A DNA stretch of 64,000 nucleotides. It comes from Planctomycetaceae bacterium (GTDB lineage: Bacteria; Planctomycetota; Planctomycetia; Planctomycetales; Planctomycetaceae). The position numbers were made by a program, and so were the translations under genes. The stretch spans positions 189,978-253,977 of the forward strand of contig JAWKTX010000012.1 in assembly GCA_041398825.1 (NCBI GenBank), given 5' to 3'. Below the pieces are notes generated by a model. It did no database searches, was not told where the DNA came from, and was given only the letters and a program-made list of their open reading frames with translations. Below, one piece after another: positions 16,603 through 26,233 of the stretch; the first letter of the stretch is position 1; each line of letters starts with the position of its first letter.

Positions 16603-19600
16603 CTATTGCGGTCGTTCACCTGGTGCATGTGTTTGACAGGCTGTCGGCCTGCAAAGTCGCTCTGCCCGCTGCACTCGACATTCCACACCTTCGAGCAGAG
16701 CCGCTTTTCGGGCGGTTGACCTGTCAGATCGGGACAGCGTCAAAAGCTGTTTGGCAAGCTTTGCTGTTTTGCTGCTTCCGGTCAGTTGAGAAAGAGGCTT
16801 TCTGGCAGCATCAGTCAGGCAACCGTTGATTCGCATCAGGGCTTCCAGCTGAACCGACAGGAGATGGTGAGCGTCACCCGGCAGTTCGCTCCAGCTCGCA
16901 ATCACTGAGTCGATGATCGCCGTAACGACCAGCGCGGTCCAGCTGGAAACTCGAGCGACACCAGCAAGAGCCTCGGCCAGGCGATTGAGTTTCAGCCAGC
17001 GATGCTCCAGAAGTTCCGTCAGGGAAGCAGACAATGCTGCCGGATGAGCTCGCCCATCAAGAATTCCCTCGATCAGTGCGTCTGCAGCCACGGCTCGTGC
17101 GTCCCCGTCCTTGCTGAACAATGCCAGCCAAAGTGCCTTAATGGCAGTGGAGGACCATCCACGCTCTGACCAAAGCAGGGAGCTCAGCGTGGGGGCGGTC
17201 GGTTCCCAACGGGATGTGTTCGAGTCCATGCGGCAAAGCATGAAAGCCATTGCCAATGCCAACGAGCCGTCCGTGTTTGCGGGCCAGTGGGTCGCCTGCC
17301 ATTCTTCCGCCCATCCTGGTAAACGACCCTCATAAAGGTGTTTCGCGTAGCCGGGTCGTCCCGCAAAAATTACGGTGGGGAAACGCAAGTCCTGAGCCTC
17401 CGCTTCAGGTTCGATGGAAACAATCGCCGCACTGCCTGTGTTGACCTGCATTATGAAAGGCCCGCGGCCTGGTTCAGGATCCATCCTGCGAAGCTCGCGA
17501 TCCTGTTGCTGGCGGATGGCTTCGATGGCATGCGGTGAATTTCTGAGATGGACATGAATCTCGGCAGCCCGCACTCCCCAGGCCGTGTCAGGAATCGCTA
17601 GTCCCGCCAATTCACGCCGCGTTTCGCGAGGACTTCGAGACCGCGCGGCTGCAAGCCACAATCCGGGACAATCAGAGGCTGCGGTTTCGATCGGTTTACC
17701 TGAAAGATAACGCAGCAAACGACGCGTCAATTCCGGAGTGCCAGCAATTTGATCGTCCGAGTAGCACGTTGATGGTGGCAACCGCAAGAGTGCGAAAGTC
17801 AGGTCGGCATTGTTCGGATTAACTGAAGCCATGGAATAGCTTTGCAGCCGTCGCAGCAGGACATCCGGATCCAGCCACCCGTGTTCGTGAGTTGGCGTGG
17901 AAAGTAAGGGGAGACTCGGTTGAAGATTGACGAACCGTTCGCGAATTTCCGATGCTCGACGATCCAGAGTCTGAACAATTTCCGGCAGGTTCAGGCGTGA
18001 CCAGTTCTGCTGCGCGAATTTGCCTGCAAGCGGCACGTGAAGACGACGCTTCAGCCAGTCAATTATCAGTCGAGACGTTGACATGAACATCGATGTCAGA
18101 GTCGTCCACTCATTCCAGTCAGAATCTCTTTCTGCTCGCTTGATGACTGGCGCCACACGAGCGTCGAAATCATCAGGATATTCGGCGCCAAGACGGTTGA
18201 TGCCATCCAGAATTCGTTCGAGTTGCATTGGCGATTCAATGCCTTCGATCAGGCTCGCAACTTCGTCAATCAGCTCGTCAACTTCTTCTATTGCAGCGAC
18301 AGGCTGCAACAGAGAAAGCTGAAAAGGCATCGCATTGATATCCATCTCAGGCAACATGTGCTCATCAATTGCGGCGCAAAGAGATTCATCGAGCTTCCAT
18401 GCGGTGCGCACCGCCGGCGTGCAACTTTCGATACGTCGAAACAAATCCTCCGCAGTGTTTCTTGTGTCTGCCAATTCTTCGACAAACGTCGCTGTGGAAT
18501 CAGTCGCTTCGTGAACAGCCCCCGCCTGGACCAGAAGGTCATGGATGCGTGGATGAAGAGTCGGAAATGCAGAAGTAATCGCCTGCTGAAGTGCTTCCAC
18601 GGGGATTGCTACATCTGACCATTGCTCGAGCAGTCGGACTGCAGCTTCCTGGACATCCAATTCGGGGTGCTGCAATGCGGCAGCTGCAGAGTCGACTGCA
18701 TGGGTGATTCGCGTTTTATCTTTCGCTGCCAGCAGCACAAGGGCTGATTTGGGTTGTGCCTTTGTGGACAGAGTAAACACAACCGCGAGTTCTGAAATGA
18801 CTCTGTCTGTTTCCAGTTGGTCGTTATCTCTGATGGCTTTGATGCTTTGAATCGCAAAGCCAGCCACGACTGGCGTTTCATGTGTCAGCAGGCGACGCAG
18901 TTCTGATTGGCGAGTGACGAACTCATCTGAGGTTGGTTCCAGTGCGTCGATGAGCTTGATCAAAGCCGAACGTTCCTGAACGCTGAAGTCTCGCCAGAGC
19001 GCTTCTATCGCTGCATCGATAACCTGAACGCGGTTAACTTGCCCGTGATGAACCTGATTCCATAACCATTCCACTCCCGGAATCCAGACGCCCGGCTTGA
19101 GTTCTTCTGTGCGTTTCCTGAGTTTTGCGTTACATGCCAGAAAACCTGTACGGTGACGAAACAGCAACCCGATGTGTTCCACGAGTTCCGGCTGGTCCCG
19201 GAGATTCGCCTGCTGAATGACTGATCGAATCAGCACGGCGAATTCAAGCGTATCAGGCGGTGAACAGAGTCCATCTTCGAGCAGTCGTCGGAATGACTGC
19301 CATTTCAATGCGAATCCTGTATCCGATGGCTGAAGCTGTCGAAGCATCCATTCCTGTGCCCACTCCGGCCGACGCTGCAGCAGAATGGAAATGGCCGCCT
19401 GTTCGTGCACGGTGGGCTCCGTTGCTGTCCAGGTGGATCGAAGGGGACGCGTACCGGGCAGCGGCACCATGTTGGCCGACTTCGGGGCAACAGCAAGCAG
19501 ACCCAGGTGAGCCATCGCAAGTGGAATGTTGACACGATCGATGCGTTCGCTGGACCGCCGGATCATTTCCTGAATCGAAACGCCCGACATTGTCGTGGCT

Positions 19601-19770
19601 GACTGCTCTTCTTTTCGAAGTGCCTTAGCGTGGTCCTGCGCCGTTTTCGAAAGTTTACGGCGGTCTGCGTCTGTCAGACCTTTCACGGTATCAACAAAAT
19701 CTTCCGGTGGCAGGGTTTGCAGGCAATGCAGAAAACCTTCCGGCTTTCGAACGTCGATCGACACTGTCAT
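16603..19770 (-). CDS. DUF6493-type large helical-repeat protein
   Basis: Protein of 1055 residues, predicted soluble and rich in helical repeats. It matches my recollection of the DUF6493 family, usually encoded next to a SWIM zinc-finger protein. No catalytic motif is visible. The start ATG at 19770 overlaps the stop of the SWIM gene (ATGA), and GGGAGACC precedes it, so the pair is translationally coupled; the longer frame to 19902 runs inside the SWIM gene and is discarded. Function unknown; a scaffold or recognition protein is a guess. Confidence 0.65.
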   Translation of the reverse strand: MTVSIDVRKPEGFLHCLQTLPPEDFVDTVKGLTDADRRKLSKTAQDHAKALRKEEQSATTMSGVSIQEMIRRSSERIDRVNIPLAMAHLGLLAVAPKSANMVPLPGTRPLRSTWTATEPTVHEQAAISILLQRRPEWAQEWMLRQLQPSDTGFALKWQSFRRLLEDGLCSPPDTLEFAVLIRSVIQQANLRDQPELVEHIGLLFRHRTGFLACNAKLRKRTEELKPGVWIPGVEWLWNQVHHGQVNRVQVIDAAIEALWRDFSVQERSALIKLIDALEPTSDEFVTRQSELRRLLTHETPVVAGFAIQSIKAIRDNDQLETDRVISELAVVFTLSTKAQPKSALVLLAAKDKTRITHAVDSAAAALQHPELDVQEAAVRLLEQWSDVAIPVEALQQAITSAFPTLHPRIHDLLVQAGAVHEATDSTATFVEELADTRNTAEDLFRRIESCTPAVRTAWKLDESLCAAIDEHMLPEMDINAMPFQLSLLQPVAAIEEVDELIDEVASLIEGIESPMQLERILDGINRLGAEYPDDFDARVAPVIKRAERDSDWNEWTTLTSMFMSTSRLIIDWLKRRLHVPLAGKFAQQNWSRLNLPEIVQTLDRRASEIRERFVNLQPSLPLLSTPTHEHGWLDPDVLLRRLQSYSMASVNPNNADLTFALLRLPPSTCYSDDQIAGTPELTRRLLRYLSGKPIETAASDCPGLWLAAARSRSPRETRRELAGLAIPDTAWGVRAAEIHVHLRNSPHAIEAIRQQQDRELRRMDPEPGRGPFIMQVNTGSAAIVSIEPEAEAQDLRFPTVIFAGRPGYAKHLYEGRLPGWAEEWQATHWPANTDGSLALAMAFMLCRMDSNTSRWEPTAPTLSSLLWSERGWSSTAIKALWLALFSKDGDARAVAADALIEGILDGRAHPAALSASLTELLEHRWLKLNRLAEALAGVARVSSWTALVVTAIIDSVIASWSELPGDAHHLLSVQLEALMRINGCLTDAARKPLSQLTGSSKTAKLAKQLLTLSRSDRSTARKAALLEGVECRVQRAERLCRPTACQTHAPGERPQ

Positions 19771-21155
19771 TGCCAGGTCTCCCGTTCTTCCGCGGCTTTT
19801 GTTTGGGAACTTGTTTGGCCGTCGCAGGTGATTCTTGCTGCCAGAATATGTTTGCAGGGCCCTCGCTGTCCCTGATATCTGAGAAACCATTGACAGGTAC
19901 ACCGGTCTCCGGAGTCCCTGAGTCGCACGAAATGCTGTGTGTCCGAACCCGGCACCTGAAAGTTTGGTCCATCAGAGGTTTGTTCGAAGAGGCGAACGCT
20001 GTTCGATTCGACAAGATTTCGTGCTGCCATCAGTCGGGGTTGTTGCTTGTCCACTTCTTCGATATCGAACGGCAGAACTCGATGAAAGTACTTTCCACTT
20101 GTGACATCGAACCCCACAATTCCACGCGCACCCAGCACAGCCAGCGCAGCTTCAATTTCCGCTTCGCTGCTTCTGCTGAAGCGACAGACACTTGCAACAT
20201 CGATTTGAGACTGCCAGTTCAGCGAATCTGCAACAGCAGGCATCGCCGTTTCCCACTGGCCTGCAGCCAGTCGGGACAGCATTTGACCTTCACCGCTGAA
20301 TCCGCGATTCAGTTCCGGGCTGACCAGAATAAACATTCGCCCGCTCTCAAGCTGCAGTTGCCAACCGCTGGTTCCAGCGGCTTCGTCGTACCAGATCTTC
20401 AACTGTCTGGTATAAGGCGCTAAAGGTTCCATCGCGCGAACTCGATCTGCCCCTTCCAGTTGCACCGATCCGGGCAACGCACGCGATGCAAGGCGAATCG
20501 TCTGACCGGTGCGAGTGATGTGAACAGGCCGTCGACCGTTCGAACCTTTCGGAAGTAATTTGAACAGTGTTCGAATATCGTTTTGATCCAGCTCGAAGTG
20601 GGGTGTCATTCGAGCCTGATAGGCCTGTACTTCGCAGAAGCCTCTGATCCAGCGAACCGGCAGCTTAACTTTGCGTTCGACGATGGTGTCATTGTCTGAA
20701 CGCAGCGTGACGCTGTTGCCTCCCACCTGTAAATGTGCTTGGTCATTGTCTGATAAGCGTCGAAGTGCAGTGCGCATCGTGTCATTAAAATCGACGTTTG
20801 TAGTGCCTTTACCCTGAAGTTCACCTTCGAACGCCTCCGGTCCAAGGTCGATTCTTGCATAGACGCCGCAGCAGCTACTGAATCCCTCGAACCTCAACAT
20901 TCCGCCGCCGCTGGTCACGACGGGATCCAGCAACATGGGCTTCAGCGGTTGATAAAATCGCGTGCGAACGATGGACGACAGAACGGTTAAACATTTACCG
21001 ATCAACGCAGGCTGTTTCAGCATCCCGTCAAAAAACAGATCGTTGGATGTTCCGTCCAGGCTCGTCGCAAGTCGCATCGCCGGGGAAGAAGCTGTCTCCA
21101 GCACTGCGGATGCGAAGGGGTACTGGTAAGAATAGTTGAGCGTCGTCGCTGACAT
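19767..21155 (-). CDS. SWIM zinc-finger domain protein
   Basis: Protein of 462 residues ending in a SWIM-type zinc finger: CTCQWFLRYQGQRGPCKH at about 428-445, fitting the C-x-C-x(n)-C-x-H pattern. SWIM domains bind DNA or protein. The N-terminal 400 residues have no known catalytic motif. The ATG at 21155 follows AAAGGAGTG. It is the first gene of a two-gene operon with the DUF6493 protein (4-base overlap). The function of such pairs is not established. Confidence 0.75.
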   Translation of the reverse strand: MSATTLNYSYQYPFASAVLETASSPAMRLATSLDGTSNDLFFDGMLKQPALIGKCLTVLSSIVRTRFYQPLKPMLLDPVVTSGGGMLRFEGFSSCCGVYARIDLGPEAFEGELQGKGTTNVDFNDTMRTALRRLSDNDQAHLQVGGNSVTLRSDNDTIVERKVKLPVRWIRGFCEVQAYQARMTPHFELDQNDIRTLFKLLPKGSNGRRPVHITRTGQTIRLASRALPGSVQLEGADRVRAMEPLAPYTRQLKIWYDEAAGTSGWQLQLESGRMFILVSPELNRGFSGEGQMLSRLAAGQWETAMPAVADSLNWQSQIDVASVCRFSRSSEAEIEAALAVLGARGIVGFDVTSGKYFHRVLPFDIEEVDKQQPRLMAARNLVESNSVRLFEQTSDGPNFQVPGSDTQHFVRLRDSGDRCTCQWFLRYQGQRGPCKHILAARITCDGQTSSQTKAAEERETWQ

Positions 21156-21456
21156 CTCGGCACTCCTTTCTGTCGGGAGCCCGCAATTATGTTTGGATCT
21201 GGTTCGCACAACAACCAATCCTGCAATTTGCCCCTTTATTAAGGCACCGGGTTACCTCTCAATTTGCAATAGTCTGCCAGGCTCACACACGTCAAGCCCG
21301 GTCAAATGGACATCCGACCGAGATTGTTTGCGGGCCGATTGGACAATTGCCGGAAGGGTGACGAAGATTGACGAATCAACCGTGCCCCGACACCGTCGGG
21401 ACAGGATGATTCGGGAGAAGGCTGATTTTACGGGCTGTAAGATCTCGGGATAACAA

Positions 21457-22323
21457 ATGAAATCGATGCTATTCGTGATGGCGTTTCTGTTCGTTTCACA
21501 CAGCTCTCTGTTCGGGCAGGCTCCCACGGAGAAAGATGTGCCGTACGACGATGATCATTCTGCACAGTGTCTGGATCTTTATCTGGCAAAGTCGGACAAG
21601 CCGGTCCCTGCCATGATTCATATTCATGGAGGTGGGTGGCGAGCGGGCTCAAAGGCTCACGTGCCTGGCTGGCTGCTCGCATTTGTGGCAAAGGGCCAAC
21701 TGTCTGTTGTCTCGATTGAATATCGTTTTACTGATGTGGCGCTGCATCCGGCTCAGGTCAATGACTGCCTGCGAGCGATTCAGTTTGTGCGAACAAACGC
21801 CGCACGCTGGAACATCGACTCTCACAGGATTGGCGTCACCGGAGGTTCGGCGGGAGGGCATCTGACCGCCTATGTGGCATTGCATGACGATGTCGCCAAC
21901 CCTAATTCCCCGGACCCGGTTGAGCGCGAGTCATCGCGTGTGACGTGCGGCGTCAGTTTTGCAGGACCAACAGACTGGTCGCTTCTAAGCACGATCGCTC
22001 ACCAGCATCCAGCCTATCGTCAGCTCATCGGGTATGCACCCGGCACCGCCGCCGAAGACATGTCCGCAGATCGCATGAAAGATGTTTCTCCGATCACGTT
22101 CGCAACGCATGACGATCCACCTCTGATGCAGGTGCATGGTGATAAGGATGACATCGTCCCACTGGCTCACGCCGAACGTCTGCACAAGGCATTGCAGGCA
22201 GTCGGTGCTCCGACAGAAATGGTCATCATCCCGGGAGGAAATCACGGTGTTGCAGGTGCCGGCCCCACGGTGGCCGGTCAGGCAACAGAGTTCGTGAAGA
22301 ACCACCTGTTGGCCCCGCGCTGA
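21457..22323 (+). CDS. secreted alpha/beta hydrolase (esterase/lipase type)
   Basis: Enzyme of 288 residues with an N-terminal signal peptide (about 1-20, ending near LFGQA). The oxyanion motif HGGGW lies near residues 54-58 and the nucleophile elbow GGSAGG near 128-133. The acid and histidine are likely in HGDKDDIVP (near 229) and GGNHG (near 260). These place it in the hormone-sensitive-lipase/BD-FAE-like esterases. Substrate unknown; likely periplasmic. The SWIM gene upstream is divergent and coaB follows 260 bases downstream. Confidence 0.85.
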   Translation: MKSMLFVMAFLFVSHSSLFGQAPTEKDVPYDDDHSAQCLDLYLAKSDKPVPAMIHIHGGGWRAGSKAHVPGWLLAFVAKGQLSVVSIEYRFTDVALHPAQVNDCLRAIQFVRTNAARWNIDSHRIGVTGGSAGGHLTAYVALHDDVANPNSPDPVERESSRVTCGVSFAGPTDWSLLSTIAHQHPAYRQLIGYAPGTAAEDMSADRMKDVSPITFATHDDPPLMQVHGDKDDIVPLAHAERLHKALQAVGAPTEMVIIPGGNHGVAGAGPTVAGQATEFVKNHLLAPR

Positions 22324-22583
22324 ACTTACCGTCGCGAAGCCGCCCGAAGCCGACGACGCCCCAATGCGGATTCTGAGAGGGATCGGTCTGGTTGTGGGTA
22401 TTACGCACTGGCAGTAGATTTCACCCGCGTTTTTCTGTCAGTTTCAGTGGCTGGCCCGCGACGCTTAAGACTGCCTGAAAAGCAGCGGTCGCAGACGAAA
22501 AAAGCAGGCAGGATCATGGCCGGCAGTCCTTCCTGCACACCTAACCTGACGCTAACTGGCGTGATGATTCGGAGTGAACACGA

Positions 22584-23207
22584 ATGAAGATTCTGATTAC
22601 GGCTGGTCCCACTCGCGAATACATCGACGATGTTCGCTTTCTTTCGAATGCGAGCAGTGGTCGGATGGGATACGCACTGGCGCAGGCCGCAATCGATTCT
22701 GGTCATCAGGTTGTTCTGGTCACGGGACCAGCCGATCTGCGTCCCCCCGATGGATGCGAGATTCATCGTATTGAAACAACCGGGCAGTTGCGTGAAACAT
22801 GCCTTCGATTGTTCGAGGAATGTGATGGAGTGATCGCGACCGCAGCTGTGTGTGACTATCGTCCGAAGGAACGGATTACCGGCAAGATAACGAAAACGGG
22901 TGAGCCCGTCGTTCTTGAACTCGTTGAAACCTCCGATGTGCTGGCGGAGCTTGGAGCCAACAGGAAGAGCCAGTGGATCGTCGGCTTTGCCCTGGAATCG
23001 CAGGATCCCCGCAACAACGCCATGCGGAAGCTTCGCATGAAAAGATGCGATTACATCGCACTGAATGACACGAGTGCCATTTCTTCACTGACCAATCGTT
23101 TGGAGATCCTGAATCCGGACGCGGAAACAGTCGCGATCTACGAAGGTCGGAAAGAAGACATCGCCGGTCAATTGATGTCACTGATTCAGGGCACGCTTTC
23201 CAAATAA
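22584..23207 (+). CDS. coaB: phosphopantothenate-cysteine ligase (CoaB)
   Basis: Enzyme of 207 residues coupling 4'-phosphopantothenate with cysteine in CoA synthesis. Visible motifs are the opening LITAGPTREYIDDVRFLSN, the ASSGRMG nucleotide segment near 23-29, the AAVCDYRP motif near 91-98 and the lysine-bearing KITKTGEPVVLEL segment near 103-115. It is stand-alone rather than fused to CoaC; the decarboxylase is at 15979-16539. The ATG at 22584 directly begins the conserved strand. Confidence 0.9.
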   Translation: MKILITAGPTREYIDDVRFLSNASSGRMGYALAQAAIDSGHQVVLVTGPADLRPPDGCEIHRIETTGQLRETCLRLFEECDGVIATAAVCDYRPKERITGKITKTGEPVVLELVETSDVLAELGANRKSQWIVGFALESQDPRNNAMRKLRMKRCDYIALNDTSAISSLTNRLEILNPDAETVAIYEGRKEDIAGQLMSLIQGTLSK

Positions 23208-23636
23208 GCCACACAGAAGCAGTTCGTGTGGTATGTCCAAAGCGCGGCGGCGAACGGCCGCGCACCGGATGGTCGCGTACCGGGTGGTCGCTTTGGAAAA
23301 CAAATCCGTCAATTTCCGGAAGAATTGAACCTGCAATTTGGGTTTGCATGCTCCGGGGCGGCGGTCAGATTCTTCTGAATAGCAGCTGCCAATCAGCAGA
23401 GATGATGCCTGTAAGTCGACGACGGAACAGCAATCTGGGAGCTTTCGGTTTTATTTTGCGTTCGGGTTCATCACACTTTACGACAGAATCGTATGAACGT
23501 GGTAACCTGCATGTTGCGCAATGTTTTCTGTCACGTGTTGACAGTTCAGAACTGAGGCATGCCATGTGAATGCGACTCAGACTCCAGCCGAATCATCCTT
23601 CCAATTCTTACCTGATTTTAAAACGGGGGCTTCTTC
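23208..23636. other. intergenic region, no gene seen
   Basis: About 430 bases between coaB and the oxidoreductase gene. A short direct repeat (two near-copies of GCACCGGATGGTCGC at about 23260-23290) is present. No convincing open frame; probably promoter of the downstream gene. Confidence 0.4.
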
Positions 23637-25013
23637 ATGACCAACCAGGACAACGGTGCTTCGCGCCGTGACTTTCTCCGGAACTCCAGTGTCGCGGCCG
23701 CGGCTTCTACTTTTCTGACCGGAGCTGCTCCGGGTTTGTTTGCCGCCCAGGATAACACAATTCAGGTCGCGCTGGTGGGGTGTGGCGGCCGCGGAACGGG
23801 GGCCACCAACAACGCTTTGAGCGTCGATAACGGCCCCATCAAGCTGGTCGCGATGGCTGACGTATTTACAAAAAATCTGGAATACAAGCACAAGGAACTT
23901 GCCGGGGCCTACCAGGAAAAAGGCAAGATGGACGTCCCGCCCGAGCGGCAATTCATAGGGTTTGATGCTTACAAAAAGGCCATGGATTGTCTGCGTCCCG
24001 GAGACGTCGTCATCCTGGCCACGCCGCCTGCCTTTCGTTGGGTACATTTTACGTACGCCATCGAAAAAGGCCTGAATGTCTTCATGGAAAAGCCGGTCAC
24101 GGTGGATGCACCTGCCTCTCGGCGAATGCTGGAACTGAACGAAAAGGCGAAGGCAAAGAATCTGAAAGTCGCGGTCGGTTTGATGTGCCGCCACTGCGAA
24201 GCACGCGGTGAATTGTTCGACCGCATTCAGAACGGAGAAATCGGCGACATCACCATGATGCGTGCGTACCGAATGGCGGGGCCAACCGGTACGGCCGCCT
24301 GCGGTCCGAAGCCTGAAGGAATGAGCGAGCTGATGTATCAGATCAGCAAGTTTCACGGCTTTCTGTGGCTAAGTGGCGGAGCCGTCAGCGACTTCCTCAT
24401 CCATAACATTGACGAATCCTGCTGGATGAAGAACGACTGGCCTGTCAGAGCAAAAGCATGCGGTGGACGCCACTATCGTGGCGACAGTGTTGACCAGAAT
24501 TTTGACAGCTATTCGATTGAATACACGTTCAAAGACGGGACCAAGCTGTTCGTCGATGGGCGAACCATTCCTGGTTGCCATCAGGAATTCGCCAGCTACG
24601 CTCACGGCACAAAAGGGTTGGGCGTGATTTCTTCTGCGGCTCACACGCCGGCGAAGTGCCGAATTTACAAAGGCCACAATGAAGACGACGCGAACCTGCT
24701 GTGGGCGTTTCCGCAGCCGGAACGAAATCCCTACCAATTGGAATGGGATCACCTGATCGCTGCTATCCGGGAAGACAAGACCTACAACGAGGTCGAACGT
24801 GGGGTCATGGCCAGTGCTGTCACCTCAATGGGCCGCATGGCCGCCCACACCGGACAACTGATTACGCTTGAGCAGTTCATGAAGGTCGAGCACGAATTTG
24901 GGCCGAATATTGATCAACTGACCATGGAGTCCGATTCGCCGTTGATGGCCCGAGCCGATGGCAAGTATCCGATTCCTATGCCAGGCCTGATCAAGAACAA
25001 AGAATACGCCTAG
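23637..25013 (+). CDS. Gfo/Idh/MocA family oxidoreductase, Tat-exported
   Basis: NAD(P)-dependent oxidoreductase of 458 residues. It begins with a twin-arginine signal (ASRRDFLRNSSVAAAAST, residues 8-25), so it is probably folded in the cytoplasm and exported. The Rossmann motif VGCGGRGTG lies near 50-58 and the EKPVTVD segment, with its conserved lysine, near 156. The C-terminal half is the family's beta-sheet domain. Planctomycetes carry many such enzymes of largely unknown substrate, probably sugar-related. A palindromic repeat and a strong terminator follow. Confidence 0.88.
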   Translation: MTNQDNGASRRDFLRNSSVAAAASTFLTGAAPGLFAAQDNTIQVALVGCGGRGTGATNNALSVDNGPIKLVAMADVFTKNLEYKHKELAGAYQEKGKMDVPPERQFIGFDAYKKAMDCLRPGDVVILATPPAFRWVHFTYAIEKGLNVFMEKPVTVDAPASRRMLELNEKAKAKNLKVAVGLMCRHCEARGELFDRIQNGEIGDITMMRAYRMAGPTGTAACGPKPEGMSELMYQISKFHGFLWLSGGAVSDFLIHNIDESCWMKNDWPVRAKACGGRHYRGDSVDQNFDSYSIEYTFKDGTKLFVDGRTIPGCHQEFASYAHGTKGLGVISSAAHTPAKCRIYKGHNEDDANLLWAFPQPERNPYQLEWDHLIAAIREDKTYNEVERGVMASAVTSMGRMAAHTGQLITLEQFMKVEHEFGPNIDQLTMESDSPLMARADGKYPIPMPGLIKNKEYA

Positions 25014-25015
25014 CC

Positions 25016-25070
25016 GAACCGTCCGTTGAAAAATCGGGACAGCCCGTCCCATTTTTCAACAGGCTGCCAC
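25016..25070. repeat. short palindromic repeat, copy 2 (terminator-like)
   Basis: Arms CCGTTGAAAAAT (25023-25034) and ATTTTTCAACAGG (25051-25063), with inner GGGACAGCCCGTCCC, form a long hairpin right after the oxidoreductase stop. The outer arms match the 100-bp elements at 12074 and 50021. Confidence 0.7.
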
Positions 25071-25121
25071 GCTACGACATTGCTCTAATCATTTCCGTCA
25101 TTTGCAATGACGAACTTAAAC

Positions 25122-25158
25122 AAAGAGCTCCCGCCGGAATTCCGGCGGGAGCTCTTTT
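25122..25158. terminator. strong bidirectional terminator
   Basis: Perfect inverted repeat: GAGCTCCCGCCGG and its complement around an AATT centre, flanked by AAA on the left and TTTTT on the right. Lies between the plus-strand oxidoreductase gene and the convergent rplX. Confidence 0.85.
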
Positions 25159-25173
25159 TATTTCGTCCAGCAA

Positions 25174-25205
25174 TAAAAAAACCGCCGAACAGAGTTCGGC
25201 GGCTT
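25174..25205 (-). terminator. rho-independent terminator of rplX
   Basis: On the minus strand: GCCGCCGAAC, short loop, GTTCGGCGG, then TTTTTTT, 41 bases past the rplX stop. Confidence 0.85.
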
Positions 25206-25245
25206 GATGATTCATAATTCTGTGCAGGCATTCTCGCCTTGTCAC

Positions 25246-25587
25246 TTACGCTTTCTTCTTGGGTGCTGCGATATCCCGCAGTTTTGCACCGCTTCGCTTT
25301 GCATACAATTCTTTGGTCCCATCGGTGGCAAAACGCACACCAACGCGGGTTGGCTTGTTCGTTTCGGGGCAAATGAGCTGGACGTTAGAAACGTCGATCT
25401 TCAGCTCTGTGTGAAGTCGGCCACCCTGAGGACTCTTAGGATGCCCTCGGCGGACGTGCTTGTAAACACGGTTTACGCCTTCCACAACCAGCTTGCCGTT
25501 CTTTCGATCAACGCTCAGGACAGCGCCACGGGTGCCCGCGTCGTCACCAGAGATTACTTCGACTGTATCACCCTTGCGGATGTGCAT
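25246..25587 (-). CDS. rplX: 50S ribosomal protein L24
   Basis: Assembly-initiating large-subunit protein of 113 residues with the KOW motif at the start (KGDTVEVISGDDAGTRGAVL, residues 5-24) and GVNRVYKHVRRGHPKSPQGG near 38-57. It stands alone, with its own terminator and without neighbouring L14/L5, which flank it in the spc operon of most bacteria. There is no sign of decay, so it is probably the functional copy. Confidence 0.93.
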   Translation of the reverse strand: MHIRKGDTVEVISGDDAGTRGAVLSVDRKNGKLVVEGVNRVYKHVRRGHPKSPQGGRLHTELKIDVSNVQLICPETNKPTRVGVRFATDGTKELYAKRSGAKLRDIAAPKKKA

Positions 25588-26233
25588 TTCCCTCGACTCC
25601 CAATCCTCTTCACACCGTCAAAACAGCAACGCCACAATCAGAATTTCTGCAGCCTGAGTGCTTAATTCCTTGGCTTTTCACCACCTGAAGCCCTCTGAAT
25701 CGGCATTTTCGGGGCGAAACTTAATTCCTCCGTCTCCAAGACTCCACCATCGTCAACAGTGGCTGAGTGCCGGAATCTTTAGAGAAGGCGGAAGATGACA
25801 ACTAAATCCGTCAAAATCAAGGGCTGAGCCTCCTGTTCCCTGGTGGACCCTGGAAAGTCCTGCGTTTGGGGCGAAATGGGGGAGGATCGTTCGGCGACAC
25901 TATCGGATGGCCCGCTGGGATGGACGTGGTCACCGACGCACGAAAGTGGCCATTTGAGCAACTTGAAATCGAAAACGACGATCTCCGATCGGCGGAGACG
26001 AGACCAAAAAGAAAACCCGGCTCTCGAAGAGAAAGCCGGGTTCTGAATGGATGCACAGAGAAGCGAGTCTTTTTACCCGGGATCAGTGGATGCAGTTTCG
26101 ATTGGGGGAAGCGGACCGGGAAAACAACTCTCTGTAAAGGTTTCGAAAGTCTGTTTCAAGGGCAAACCGGAGTCTGACGGCAACAGGTCAGCCTAGCTGC
26201 CCATTGCTCACACTTGACGTCGCTGACGAGGAA
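25588..26233. other. intergenic region, terminator only
   Basis: About 645 bases. The right part contains the terminator of the PEP-CTERM gene (26001-26042). The left part should hold the rplX promoter. Open frames such as 25866-26177 show no protein character. Confidence 0.4.
26001..26042 (-). terminator. terminator hairpin
   Basis: Arms AACCCGGCT / AGCCGGGTT around a short loop; on the minus strand the stem is followed by TTCTTTTTGG. It lies downstream of the PEP-CTERM gene. Confidence 0.65.
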
